From NCBI GenBank assembly GCA_013368375.1, contig JAACJP010000031.1, positions 124,001 through 188,000 on the forward strand: 64,000 nucleotides of DNA, in the 5' to 3' direction. The translations under genes were made by a program, and so were the position numbers. The notes beneath the pieces were generated by a model. The model was not told the DNA's origin and did not search any database. It saw only the letters and a program-made list of their open reading frames with translations. The stretch is from Tricholomella constricta. Lineage: Eukaryota; Basidiomycota; Agaricomycetes; Agaricales; Lyophyllaceae. Shown here one piece after another: positions 1 through 10,715 of this stretch; the first letter of the stretch is position 1, and the number at the start of each line of letters is the position of its first letter.

Positions 1-1429
1 TACCCGATCCAGTGCCGCCGTTGTCATTTAAAGGGGATCCGCTGTGTCAGGCCAGCCACCGGGTATGTCTGTGCCAGCTGCCAGGGGCTCAAGGTGCATT
101 GTGAGCATTCCATCCGGGCAAGGTCGACGGATCGGGTGGCGGGTCGGGCAACGGCCGTGAAGAAAGCGGGGAAGAAAGCTGCACCCGTGCCAAGTTCCCC
201 GCGTGAGTCCGATTTATCTTTATCTTTGCATGTACTCACTCTGGAAGCAGTTGCCGGGCCATCCCGCATCATCCGCCCCCCACCGGAAGGAGTTGCTGGG
301 CCGTCCCACCTCGGCCGCTCCCCACCATCAACCTATCTGCGTGTCCCGTCGACAGCGGCCGCATTGGGCTCAGCTGAGCCCGTAACTCTGGAGGGGTTGG
401 CTCATCGGGTGGAAGCTCTGTCAGGACCGAGGATGACGCTGGAGGACCTTGCCAGGCGGGTTGACGCACTGGAGCTCCAGCGGGACACGCAGGCCCAGGA
501 TCTCCGCGCTCTGTTTGAAAACCAGCGGACGTTCCAGAGAGGGCTGGATCAATGCCAGCAGTGGGGGGAGGAATTTGCCGATGGATATGAGCAACTTGCT
601 CGCCTCTGGCTCACGGAAAATGGGCATAGGTCCGTGGAGGAGTGGAAAGCGGCCGTCTAGCAGCGGAAGAAGGAGCAAAATGAATGACTTCTGGACGAAG
701 CATTTGGGTACTCCGGAGTTGGACATCTCCGCGATGTCTGTGGAAGCTGTAAGAGGCTGGCAGGAGTCCGAGATGTATATGCCTGGGTATTCCGAAACTC
801 CCGACCCGGAACCTGCGACAAGTCCTCATCCAGAATCCGGGGCCGTCTTCTCCTCACCGCACAAGCCAGGATCTGATGCAGCAGCAATAGAACCGGAAAC
901 CGTGGCGATGGAAACGGGGGCAGAAACTGGGGTAGAAACCGGGGTGATGGAAACGGGTAGGGAGATGGAAACCGAGGATGCTCAAAACATGATGACGGCA
1001 TCCGCGGTAACCGAAACTGGAGTTGTGCGTGAATCCGAGGAGATCAACCCGGATCCGGTCGCAGGCGCTGCAATCCCTGCCATGGAAGTCGACCTGTCAG
1101 CACCGCCACCACCTCTGACTCCAACCCGGGTTGCGTTGCCCACCGTTCCGCCAATTGAGGCCATCCAGACATACGGGTCCCCTCCATCATCACCAATGGT
1201 GCCACCATCCGCGGTACCTGCCATCCACCTCATCCCACCCACTCCGGAGCCATTGCAAGAAGCTCCTGGCACAATGTTTGCACCACCTCCTGAGCAACGG
1301 ATGAGATCTCGAAGCCGGAGCAGGAGCCCGACACCAGCTCCACCCGTGCTGAACAGTGAGGGACAGCCGGTGCACCGGACCAGGAGTACAACACCCAAAC
1401 CGATGGCGGAGGCGGATTCCAAGGCTTGA
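1..1429 (+). pseudogene. Decayed gene with N-terminal Zn2Cys6-like cluster, KDZ-locus neighbour
   Basis: The reading frame is open from base 1, so the true start lies upstream of the window. The first 38 codons carry six cysteines spaced C-x2-C-x6-C-x8-C-x2-C-x6-C (CRRC, then IRC, then CASC, then VHC), which fits the fungal Zn(II)2Cys6 spacing. A Lys-rich stretch and a helical charged region follow (residues roughly 130-215). The frame stops at a TAG at 658-660. Translation then reads naturally through QRKKEQNE and continues one frame over from about 682 (DFWTKHLGTPELD onward) to a TGA at 1429, giving a Pro/Glu/Thr-rich tail with a short Arg-Ser patch near the end. I therefore read it as one gene broken by a nonsense codon and a one-base frameshift; an unrecognised intron is the alternative. 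A DNA-binding role is possible from the cluster but unproven. Confidence 0.5.
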
Positions 1430-1779
1430 GCGGGCGGGTTGGTTTTTTTTGATATTGTACTGTACGGAAAGAAATGCATTGAGTGGGCGGGTCACAATTT
1501 GTCGTGTAGATATTGCACATAATTTACGTTCATCTTGTTGTAAATGTGAACACGACAGATTCTATTGGAAGTATTGCAACATGAACACCGGAGTGAAATA
1601 TGTATTTATTTCCGGCACGGCTTTGAAGGCTGCTTCTGCTCCTTGCCCTTCCGTGAACGCGTATGCGGTGCAGCATCCTGCATGCTACTCCGGGTTGTAC
1701 GACGCTCGGGTTGATTGGGTTGGCCCTTGGATGCCTTCTTCACTGGGCGCGTCACGGGTAATGTATCCCCTTGCCGTTT

Positions 1780-2230
1780 GCGGGTGATACAGCTTAATTT
1801 GGGTGGCTCGGGTTCTGATTCCTGCCCGGATCCGGGCTTGGGTAAAGTACTCCCTTGCTGTTTGCGGCTGATTCGGATTGATTTGGGGAGCTCGGGTTGG
1901 GACTCGGGTTCGGGTAAAGTATTCCGCTGTCTTTTGCGGGTGATACAGGTTGATTTAGGGGGCTCAGGCTCAGATCCGGGCCAGATCCGGGCTCGAGTAA
2001 TGTATTCCGCTGTCTTTTGCGGGTCATACGGGTTGCTATAGGGGGCTCGGGTTCAAATTCGGGCCCAGATTCACTATCCCCTGGTGTGATACGGGTTGAC
2101 TTAGGGGGCTCCGGTTCAGATTCGGGCCCGGGTCCGGGCTCGGGCGAAGTATCCCCTTGCCGTTTGCGCGTGATACGTGTTGATTTGGGGGGCTCAGGTT
2201 TGGATTCGAGATCGGAGTCGGGGTCGGGTA
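1780..2230. repeat. Coding minisatellite, units of about 60-85 bp
   Basis: Degenerate tandem units recur with the core GCGGGTGATAC near 1781, 1864, 1938, 2019, 2082 and 2165, each followed by a TTGATTT-GGGGGCTC-GGTTC block. On the minus strand they encode the repeated motif EPEPPKSTRIT of the accessory gene. Confidence 0.75.
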
Positions 2231-4264
2231 AATGTTCGGTGTCTGACAAGGGCTGTAGTGCAACAGTTGCTGCATTTAGTTCAGCTGACTCTGGTGTATG
2301 GTGGTACTGTGCTGCAGGATGGATATGTGTTTCGGGTCGAGCCTCAGCTCCGGCTTTGGCTTGAGGCTCGGGCTCGGGTTCGGGTGGGGATCCGTGCGTG
2401 AAATCAGCAGATGCTTCAGTCTGCACCTGATGAGGTAATTGTCCCATCACTAGACAATCTGCCAATGAATCTGCTGATTTCTGCTTAGGCACCTTCTTGG
2501 TATGCTTCCGTCGGGACTTCTTCTTTGCTGCCTTCTCAGCTTGCCGTTCCTCATCAATCTGTCGGCCGTAGTCAGCCAGAATTCGATTCCGATCCTTATC
2601 CTCAACATGAGACCATCAGAAGGTTTCCTCATGGCCGTATTCATGTGCTCGTTCGCGCCAGAATGCCAGCATGTCACGCAGGGTATCAAGCTGCATGTTA
2701 TGTGGATCCTTAAATTCAATCCCGGCTGGCAGGTACTTGGCTGGGATAAAGGACCGGGTGTGATCCGTGACTGCACCAAACGGGGTCTGACTCCGTAGAT
2801 ATCCCGAGGCTAACTCTGAGAGTGGTATGTTAGAACCTTGCTTCCCATATGATTGTAGAAAACATACTGTAGTGCTGATTTAAAAAATTCCTGACGACGG
2901 CCTCCAACTGTTTCTTGTTTTGATCGACACCTTCCCCGGGAGGCTTGGGTAGGATCGGGAACCCGGAATCTGTGAGTCAGATTTGTAAATCCGGTCGTTG
3001 CTGTGTTGCCGTTGGCAGTGTCTTGAGGGAGCGTGGGGCCATTGACTCCTTCAGTGACACTACATAGTCAATGAGCTTCCTCTTAATATCATGAACCTGG
3101 GCTTTGTATATGTCGCCAAATTGTGGACTGACTGCGCCCATATGTTCCGCAATTTGATTGTGGCTGTGCATATAATTCACAGCTGGGCTTGTGCATCAAG
3201 GAACAACACTTACCATCGCAGAGTAAGCTTTCCATCATCCCCAGTAAATACAATGAATGTCAGAGACAGCATGCCCATCTCCCGCCAACGTTGTAAGTCC
3301 ACATCCCGAACCTTTTGAATACCACGTTTTGCTGCAATCCTAAACAAATGTATGAGTTCTAGCTCGGGAACTCACCCAGACGAGGTCCGGGTTTGGGAAT
3401 CGGGTCCCGGGTTTGGGACCCGGATCCCGGACGAGAACCCGGAATGGTGTTGCGGAACCAGGAAGACGTACCGACACTGCTCCTCAGGTGGAAGGCCTTC
3501 CATACTCCACTCCCTTGCCTGAGCCTCAAGATGGGCACGCTGATCAACAGTCAAGGCCTTCATAACCTGAGCAACTGCCTTATTGTACTGCTGGAAGGCT
3601 TGGCCATCCTCCATGCTAAGAAGAATGTTTTCCAACTCCTGATCAATGTCGTCGCTCATTGTCCGCTGTACGACATCCCGCAGTGTCACTCTTATAGTTC
3701 TGCCACTTTTACCTGCCTTCGTGTAGGGATGCCAATTGTTGGTAACATATTGGCCCAGCTTCTGTTCCTTTGGTCAGAGAATTTCTGAGCGCATATGTCT
3801 AAAAGACTGACCCGAACCTCCTGTTTAGATTGAGCGGCATTATGTGTAATACCCTTACTCTGCCTATAGTTAAACAGGGCAGGAAGGACCTTGGTCCTCA
3901 TCACAGAGGCCCTGCCTTCACGGGTTTTTTCTTGCCAGTATTCATGACGATACCTGTTCAAGACTTTCCGCTCGTCATCGGGGTAAACCGGCCGAGTCTT
4001 GGTTTTTTCCGTTGGGGGAAGAGCTTCCGGATTGGATTGCACAGTTGGCAGAACCTCGGCCGATTGTACCGCTGGGGCTTGCGGATGGCTTGTTCCTCCT
4101 GTATCTGACATGGGATGAGCGTGCAATAAAAGGTTGGGGTCAGAATCAACTAAAAGCCCTGAGTCGCGGGACATCCCGACCGCTGAGGACTCATGGCATG
4201 GACCCGTGATCCGTGATGCTTTTTCCTTTGCCGCATTTGGCAAATGACTTCCCAAATAGGGCAA
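1794..4264 (-). CDS. KDZ-locus accessory protein with Pro/Glu repeat tail, probably degenerate
   Basis: Several open segments on the minus strand appear to belong to one multi-exon gene: 4264-3692, 3689-3372, 3180-2977, 2779-2450 and 2492-1794. The first segment is the most protein-like, with a charged helical core (VYPDDERKVLNRYRHEYW, then SVMRTKVLPALFNYR) of a kind I associate with genes beside basidiomycete KDZ transposases. The second (DDIDQELENILLSMEDGQ) is also helical. The last is a repeat tail of EPEPPKSTRIT-like units with KRKR patches. The first segment has no ATG near its 5' end; a short exon starting MVYCLEAC around 4314 could precede it, but splicing in that phase runs into a stop. 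Join points are uncertain and the spacing between the first two segments is too short for a normal intron, so decay is likely. No function is assigned. Confidence 0.4.
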
Positions 4265-7200
4265 CAGCTACAAGCAGCAGACTAACTCACCACATGCCTC
4301 CAGGCAGTACACCATGCGGTGAATGTCAATAATAAAAGTCACCAGTGCTGCCCCCCATCTTGTTTACTTCTCTCCACTACAATGCGCAGAAGTAAGAAAA
4401 GAAGACTCGATGTTGATGAATTCCATGAGGATGACAACTTTGACGTTGTGGAGGGGGTCATGGAAGACCGAACCACTCGAACAGGCCACCACATCCAGAC
4501 AACTCAGGTTCCTTTCCGTTGGATGACACCTGAGCCTCTGCCAGACACGTTCCCAGTTAGTGATGCTGTAGAGGTGACTGACCTCCTCAATAACGACAGT
4601 GCACATGGCACGGCTCCATATATTGATAGTCAAGGCTATCCAGATGATTCGGTTGATCAGGTCAATGCCACCAGGCAACGTAAAGTATGTGACAAGTATG
4701 ACCCTCTCTCCATGGGTCCTAATTATTCCACTCAGAGGCAGCAAGACTACATCATGGAATTTATCAACCATGCACCACAACTATTGCAAGGACTGCTAGC
4801 TTGGGAAGCTAAAAGTCCAGTAACACCCTGTCCAATGTGCCCCGATGACTTCAAAGGTGAATGTCGCTGCCTTGATTGCATTGCACCAAGGTTGCTATGC
4901 CGTGGCTGTATGCGCCGGAGCCATTCCGATAATCCATTGCACTGGATTGAGCATTGGACAGGTACTTTCTTCCGTCGGGCCAGTCTCTGGGAGGTCGGTG
5001 CATACATTCTTGTCCCACATTGTTCCACTCAGCCATTGTGTACAAGCCTCTTATTTCAACGGCAGCAATTGGATCGGCACGAGGAAGAAAAGGACAAGGG
5101 TCGTAGCAAACCAGTGGCAGGAGAGGAATCCGACGCTGACACCCCAAGTCCACTCCAATCCGATGGCCATCCATCCGATGGCCTCTCCCCGCCCGGATCT
5201 GTTCTGGATCCCTTGCATGCGACCGGACTCTCCTTCCGGGTTACCGACATCCTTGACGAGGACGATGGTGACACGGGAGACTTCTATGGCCCGGAACCCA
5301 ATGATGACGGCCGTGCAAATGAAGCAGCGGAAGAAGCAATCCTAGAACCCGTAGATCTTGCACTACCGCGGCATGACGGGATGAACAACAGTTATGTCCG
5401 TGTGGTACACATCAATGGTGTTCACTACATCCCCTTGGTGTATTGTAAATGTACATCGGGTTCTACTCCGATGGATTTAATTCATGCCCGGCTCGTTCCA
5501 ACAAGCTTTGACCGGTATCGGACCCTCTTTACGACAGCAGTACTGGATGACTATCGGCTCGCAAATCTGGAATGCAAAGCGTCGGCCTTTCAGTACTGGC
5601 AGAAGCTGGGACGCGTAACTTCGCTCACTGGCAACTCGGCGGACGTGGACAACTTCTACCGGGAATTGCGACGGCTTTCCCGATGCTGGCGATGGTTGAA
5701 AAAAATCAAATGGGCCGGATACGGGCACAAGAAAACGGACCTAATGAATCCGGCCCCGGGAGAGTTAGCCATTTTCTGTCCTACCTGTCCACAACCCGGT
5801 GTGAATCTCCCTCCGGACTGGGAAATGGATCCAAACAAGTAAGCTTCCCACTGCTTCCGAGACCGTTTGTTTGAAATCACCACGCAGGAAAGTGTATATG
5901 CGGAACTTTGTGGCCGACGGGAATTTCAAGGCTGACCATGTGCGCCACAAGAATCTGGCGCCAGACGTCTGGTTGTCGGAGGGTGGTGGCATGATGACAA
6001 AGGATGCGGATTATAAGGAGTTTTTGGGGAATGCGGTGGAAAAGCCGACTGTGAGTTCATCTGTCTACTATTCCCGAAGTGTCGATGCCGGAATCCATGC
6101 TGGAATTCATTCCGGATTCCAGGTTCGAATCCGGAACCCAGAATCTGGAACCCGGATTGCACGGGCGGGCGTAACGCATCATCATTTGTTCCTGCTACTC
6201 ATTCACAGAAATAGAAGGCACCCTGCGAGAAGCAATTTCGGGCCGTAGAACAAGTGTTACTCACCTCAAAGGCATGCGATGTCACCGGAATTGTTGCGAT
6301 TGCCTGTGCCCGCCACGGGTGCTTTGCCCCAAACAGTCTGACAAACATGGATGCCGGTGAAAAGCAAGCCGTGACCGACTGGGCATTCCTTCAGGCATTG
6401 AAAACAACCAATATGGGGCCCATTCTGCTTGTCCTCTTCATTTACGATATTGTCTGCCAGTATATCATTCACCTCATGGCCCGGATCGGAGACAAGCTAC
6501 CGCCCGGGTTGCTAATTGAACGTGCTATAGGTCTCATGCACGTCCACGGACACAAGGATGCCTGCTTTTTCCGCTATGCTTCGTCCTTCATTCCCGGGGC
6601 CGCAATTGTGGCCGGGGAGATACTGGAAAGCTTATGGTCGGTTTTGAACACGGTATCCCCGATGACCCGGACAGCAACATTAGCGCACCGGGCAGAAATA
6701 CTGGATGACCACATGAACAATTCTAACTGGAAAAAGCTCCTGGACATGCGTGAGTGGCCTTCCTGATTCTGCACAACCCGGATCCATTTAACCCGGTTGA
6801 ATCCAGATTGCCCCAGCAGCCGCCCTATGTAAACGCTTCACCCGGGCCACTGAAATGTGGGATGCAACCGAAACATATTACGATGAATTGGTCGGCGCCA
6901 TGGATCCGGCTGCCATAGCGGTGTGGGAGGCTGAAATCAAGGCTGCAGAGGATTGCCGGCTGGACGACATCACAGCAATGGACGTCCTCCGGGCCCGGAC
7001 AACGGAAGTGACTGTCGGACAGCGATCTACCCATTCACACAACATCTCAACGGTGGATGAGGAATGGATTCAGCTCGCGTTGGATTTGGAAATCTCCCAG
7101 TAAGTCAATAAGATGCCCCGTAGTGAAAGCACTGAATTTATTGTGTTGAAGGGTTGACATCCAGGACCGGGTCAAGCGGCTTTCCATGGATCCACAGCCG

Positions 7201-7957
7201 AAGGACTGGAAATCCATCGAGGTTGACAGAGGCACCCTGAATGGGCAGTTACTCGTGCTTACCACTCTGCAGTCGCGAGCCGGCTACACTGGGCATGCCG
7301 CCGTGGACACCCTTGATCCATTAGACGTGGGAGCCTTTGACAACCTTGACAATCTGGACGAGGCCCCGAACCCGGTTTCATGGAATGACAACCCGGAAAC
7401 ACCGGCTTATCCCAATGTTCTGCCCGAACAGATTACCATCCAATTGCCGTCCTCTACCCGGGACACAGAATCACCCGCGGCTAAACTTGAGCTTGTACTC
7501 CGTATATCGCAGGCTGAGGAACTTCTCAATACCCTTAGGGAGCTCATCGCAGAGAAGTCATTCTTGTATTCGCAAGTGCTCCGGGTTGCGCCACGGAAAG
7601 TGGTCCGGACCTGGGTTCGTGGCACTTTGTCAATCACAAATAACAAAATTGCTGCACTCGGCCGCTCGTACCGGAGGTGCCGGGCGGCTTTAGTGTCCCT
7701 TGCTGCTGACCGGGATATTTTGCAAATGTACAAGGTCTTAGAGCCGCAGGATCTGCACAGTAGTACGGCAATCCGGGATCCGAATCTTGCTGGTGCATCA
7801 ACCCAATGTCTCTCATGGATCTGGCGGGTCAATGACCTTCCCGCAGATAACCCACAGGCAGTTGTCGAGTGTATGTATTTTGTCAACCCGACTATGTGTT
7901 TCTGAAATTTTACTCAGTCAACCGGGTTCACTTTTTGCGAGCGCGTGCACAACGGCA

Positions 7958-7966
7958 GCGTTGGCG
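7958..7966. repeat. Left target-site duplication GCGTTGGCG
   Basis: It matches 10707-10715 exactly and lies in transposase codons for R-W-R. It is the left footprint of the nested element. Confidence 0.92.
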
Positions 7967-7969
7967 AGG

Positions 7970-7988
7970 ACTTTACACTCCCCCTGGT
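7970..7988 (+). repeat. Left terminal inverted repeat of nested element
   Basis: ACTTTACACTCCCCCTGGT. It is a perfect inverse of 10684-10702. Weaker similarity continues inward through TTCCAT and GGANTCC motifs. Confidence 0.92.
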
Positions 7989-7998
7989 AATTCCATAT

Positions 7999-8054
7999 GG
8001 ATTCCATGGACTCCTTGTGGAGTCCGCGGATTCCATGGAATCCATAAGGAGTCC
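7999..8054. repeat. Left subterminal array of GGANTCC palindromes
   Basis: Six 7-bp palindromes GGANTCC start at 7999, 8008, 8019, 8028, 8037 and 8048. The steps are 9 or 11 bp, about one DNA helical turn. Further scattered copies follow to about 8185. Such arrays in other elements are binding sites for the mobilising protein; here that is inference. Confidence 0.8.
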
Positions 8055-8205
8055 ATGTGGACAATGTGTGGCTGAGACACCACTCAAATCCAAGAGTCCA
8101 GTCCAGGTCAGTCCTTGTGGAGTCCTTGCAAATTCCGTGACAGCATGGAATCCACAAGGACAGCATGGAATCAACGGACTCCGATTTTCTAATGCAAAAT
8201 TATTT

Positions 8206-8289
8206 GAACCAGCAGGAATCGAACCCTTGCTTTGCCACATCGAGGATTTGAACGTGTCGCGCTAAACCACTAGGCCACTAGTCCAGTTC
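8206..8289 (-). other. tRNA-like segment (A box and B box), degenerate
   Basis: Read on the minus strand, this 84-base stretch has an A-box-like TGGCCTAGTGG and a B-box-like GGTTCGATTCC at tRNA-like spacing. Its two ends can pair (GAACTGG with CTGGTTC, with wobbles). A loop TTCAAAT would present CAA, and the GGCC-AGTGG D-loop recalls class II (Leu/Ser) tRNAs. The T stem and anticodon stem each carry an extra or mismatched base, so I read it as a tRNA pseudogene or SINE head captured by the element, not a working tRNA. Confidence 0.55.
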
Positions 8290-8359
8290 ACAATTAACAA
8301 AGGGCATGTTACATATTGGCAAAACGCTGATGCACGTGCTTGTGACGCTCACGCTGCAC

Positions 8360-9790
8360 CAGTGACGACCACCACCACCCACCACCACCACCCACCACCA
8401 CCACCCACCACCACCACCCACCACCACCACCATCACCACGCCACGACAACGGCGACGACAATGACGACAACAACGACAACAACGACAACGATAGCGATAA
8501 CGACGACAACGACAGTGGTAGGAGAGGGCCGGAAAAGGGCAGACCCCAGCTGGGGGAGAGCCCCCAGGTGCGTCGACTGCTCCCACCGCCACGAGCACTG
8601 ACTACCACCTGCACCAGCTTCCACACCACCAGGTCCATGAGACCACTGGATGGCGACCACAATGGATGACGGCATGACGACGACGACAACAGCACGACGA
8701 CGACGATGGCACCACCACCACACCACCACCACCACCCACGACAACGGCACGACGACGAACGACGACGGCGACGGCCACGACGACGACGACAACCCCACCC
8801 GCGTTCACCACCACGATAGCCACAACGACGACGACCTCATCACTACCACCACGAAGACGACAACGACCCCGCCACCTCACCACCACCACCACCACCACCA
8901 CGATGGCCACACTACCACAACAATACCACGATGACGGCAACGGCGACCACACCACCACGCCATCACCACACCACCACCACAACAACACCACGACGACGGC
9001 GACGGCCCCACGACGACGACACGACGACGAACGGCCACGACGACAGCGATGGCACCACCACACACCTGCATCCCACCACCACCAGCACGACGGCCACCAC
9101 ACCACCACCCCAACAACGGCACGGCGACGGCGACGGCACCACCCCCACGACGGCGACGACCTCACTACCACCACAACACCACCCCACAACACCACCACCA
9201 CGGCCACCACACCACCACCCCAACAACGGCACGGCGACGGCGACGGCACCACCCCCACGACGGCGACGACCTCACTACCACCACAACACCACCACCACGG
9301 CCACAACACCACCACCCCAACAACGGCACGGCGACGGCGACGGCACCACAACCACCACGACGGCGATGGCACACCACAACCACCACGACAACCACCACGA
9401 GGACGACGACGACAACGGCGATGACGACGACGACAACGACAACGACAACGACGAGAACTCGACGATGACAACCGCCAGCAAAACACCACCCCACAGCACC
9501 ACCACCACGGCCACCACACCACCACCCCAACAACGGCACGGCGACGGCGACGGCACCACCCCCACGACGGCGACGACCTCACTACCACCACAACACCACC
9601 ACCACGGCCACAACACCACCACCCCAACAACGGCACGGCGACGGCGACGGCACCACAACCACCACGACGGCGATGGCACACCACAACCACCACGACAACC
9701 CACCACGAGGACGACGACGACAACGGCGATGATGACAACGACAACGACAACGACAACGACGAGAACTCGACGATGACAACCGCCAGCAAC
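8360..9790. repeat. CAC/GAC/ACG trinucleotide-rich satellite core
   Basis: This is almost entirely CAC, GAC, ACG and GGC triplets on the plus strand, with a short non-satellite stretch at 8517-8640. It contains a larger duplication: a ~300-bp block ending GAGAACTCGACGATGACAAC occurs at about 9170-9480 and again, offset by 308 bp, to 9788. Part of that block (AACAACGGCACGGCGACGG) also appears near 9111. Long frames are open on both strands only because triplet repeats lack stops. Confidence 0.9.
8517..8604 (+). repeat. Direct repeat flanking the satellite core, left copy
   Basis: A block of about 88 bp beginning GGTAGGAGAGGGCC, containing AGACCCCAGCTGGGGGAGAG and AGGTGCGTCGACTG, and ending near ACTGACTACCA. 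It recurs at 9841-9930 with few changes, so the CAC/GAC satellite is bracketed by the same sequence. Confidence 0.8.
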
Positions 9791-9840
9791 CCTACGGCCA
9801 CGGGAACGACGACCCGCTGTGCACGATGGGAAGGATAAGC

Positions 9841-9930
9841 GGTAGGAGAGGGCCGCAACGAGGGCAGACCCCAGCTGGGGGAGAGCCGCCAGGTGCGTCG
9901 ACTGTGCCCACCGCCACGTATCACGCTGAC
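9841..9930 (+). repeat. Direct repeat flanking the satellite core, right copy
   Basis: Second copy of the 8517-8604 block in the same orientation, sharing GGTAGGAGAGGGCC, AGACCCCAGCTGGGGGAGAG and AGGTGCGTCGACTG. Confidence 0.8.
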
Positions 9931-10576
9931 TACTATCTGACCATGACCACGATCACCACCACGACAGCTACCAGCGCCATCGTCACATCAACAGCTGCCG
10001 GAGCACGACGACCGCCAGCAGCCCGACAACCACCACCGGACATCGACTCCATACGACAACGACAACGGCCACACCTGTGGCCCCCGCTCCACTCGTCGTC
10101 ACCCCGCTCCCGGACGCGGTCGAAATACTAATGGTATGTTCATTTTTCCATAGCTTCTTCCTCCTGCCTCGACAGCGCTGACGTGGTGCATGGTGCAGTG
10201 TCGCAATCATTGGCACGGTGGGACGAGACGACGGCACAGTCATCGGCACGGTGGGACGAGACGAGCTTCTCCCAGTCCCCTCGCCACGTCATCGCATGCC
10301 TGCGACTGCCCCGGCCTCAAAAGCCGTAATCGCACCAAGCGCCTTCTCGCCGTTACTTATTTTTCTATTGTAGAATAGTACCATTATGTTTAATTTTAGT
10401 GTTCAATACAATCTTTTCCTTTTTTTTCAGTGACTTTGTATGTTAAGGCTCGCCGGAGGGAGTCTATGGAGTGGCAAAATCTGAAAGTTCCCACACATCT
10501 ATGCGGACTCCATGCGGACTCCACAAGGAATGTGGCAAAAAAAAACAAGTTGCAAGTGACATCTGTAAATTTACAT

Positions 10577-10674
10577 GGAATCCATAAGGAGTCCATGGAG
10601 TCCTTGGAATCCACAGGGAATCCACAAGGAATCCACGGGGAATCCACAGGGATTCCGCAGACTCCATGGACTCC
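10577..10674. repeat. Right subterminal array of GGANTCC palindromes
   Basis: Ten copies start at 10577, 10588, 10597, 10606, 10617, 10628, 10639, 10650, 10659 (one mismatch, AGACTCC) and 10668. Steps are again 9 or 11 bp, mirroring the left array. Two more GGACTCC copies lie near 10508-10525. Confidence 0.82.
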
Positions 10675-10683
10675 ATGAGGAAC

Positions 10684-10702
10684 ACCAGGGGGAGTGTAAA
10701 GT
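10684..10702 (-). repeat. Right terminal inverted repeat of nested element
   Basis: Plus-strand ACCAGGGGGAGTGTAAAGT, the reverse complement of 7970-7988 over all 19 bases. Confidence 0.92.
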
Positions 10703-10706
10703 ACTG

Positions 10707-10715
10707 GCGTTGGCG
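10707..10715. repeat. Right target-site duplication GCGTTGGCG
   Basis: Exact copy of 7958-7966. The host reading frame resumes at 10716 with GGAAGAATTC (the last base of an Arg codon, then Glu, Glu, Phe). Confidence 0.92.

Larger units (their letters stand above)
7967..10706. mobile_element. Non-autonomous TIR element nested in the KDZ transposase
   Basis: A 2,740-bp insertion bounded by the 9-bp duplication GCGTTGGCG (7958-7966 and 10707-10715) and by perfect 19-bp inverted ends ACTTTACACTCCCCCTGGT (7970-7988, inverse at 10684-10702). The outer bases read AGG on the left and, inverted, AGT on the right. Deleting the element and one target copy rejoins CGG-GAA-GAA and restores the transposase frame. 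No transposase-like protein is encoded; the interior is GGANTCC palindromes, a tRNA-like segment, a ~90-bp direct repeat and a CAC/GAC satellite. The duplication could be 8 or 9 bp because a flanking G is shared, so hAT-like (8), Mutator-like (9) or Zisupton/KDZ-like mobilisation all remain possible. Confidence 0.93.

Noticed and set aside
6121..6137. GGTTCGAATCC resembling a tRNA B box
   Set aside because: It lies in a palindrome-rich transposase intron with no A box or acceptor stem at tRNA spacing.
8602..9924. A 440-codon minus-strand Val/Arg-rich frame and a 281-codon plus-strand Thr/His-rich frame
   Set aside because: Triplet satellite (CAC/GAC) lacks stops in several frames. There is no composition, start context or domain typical of a gene.
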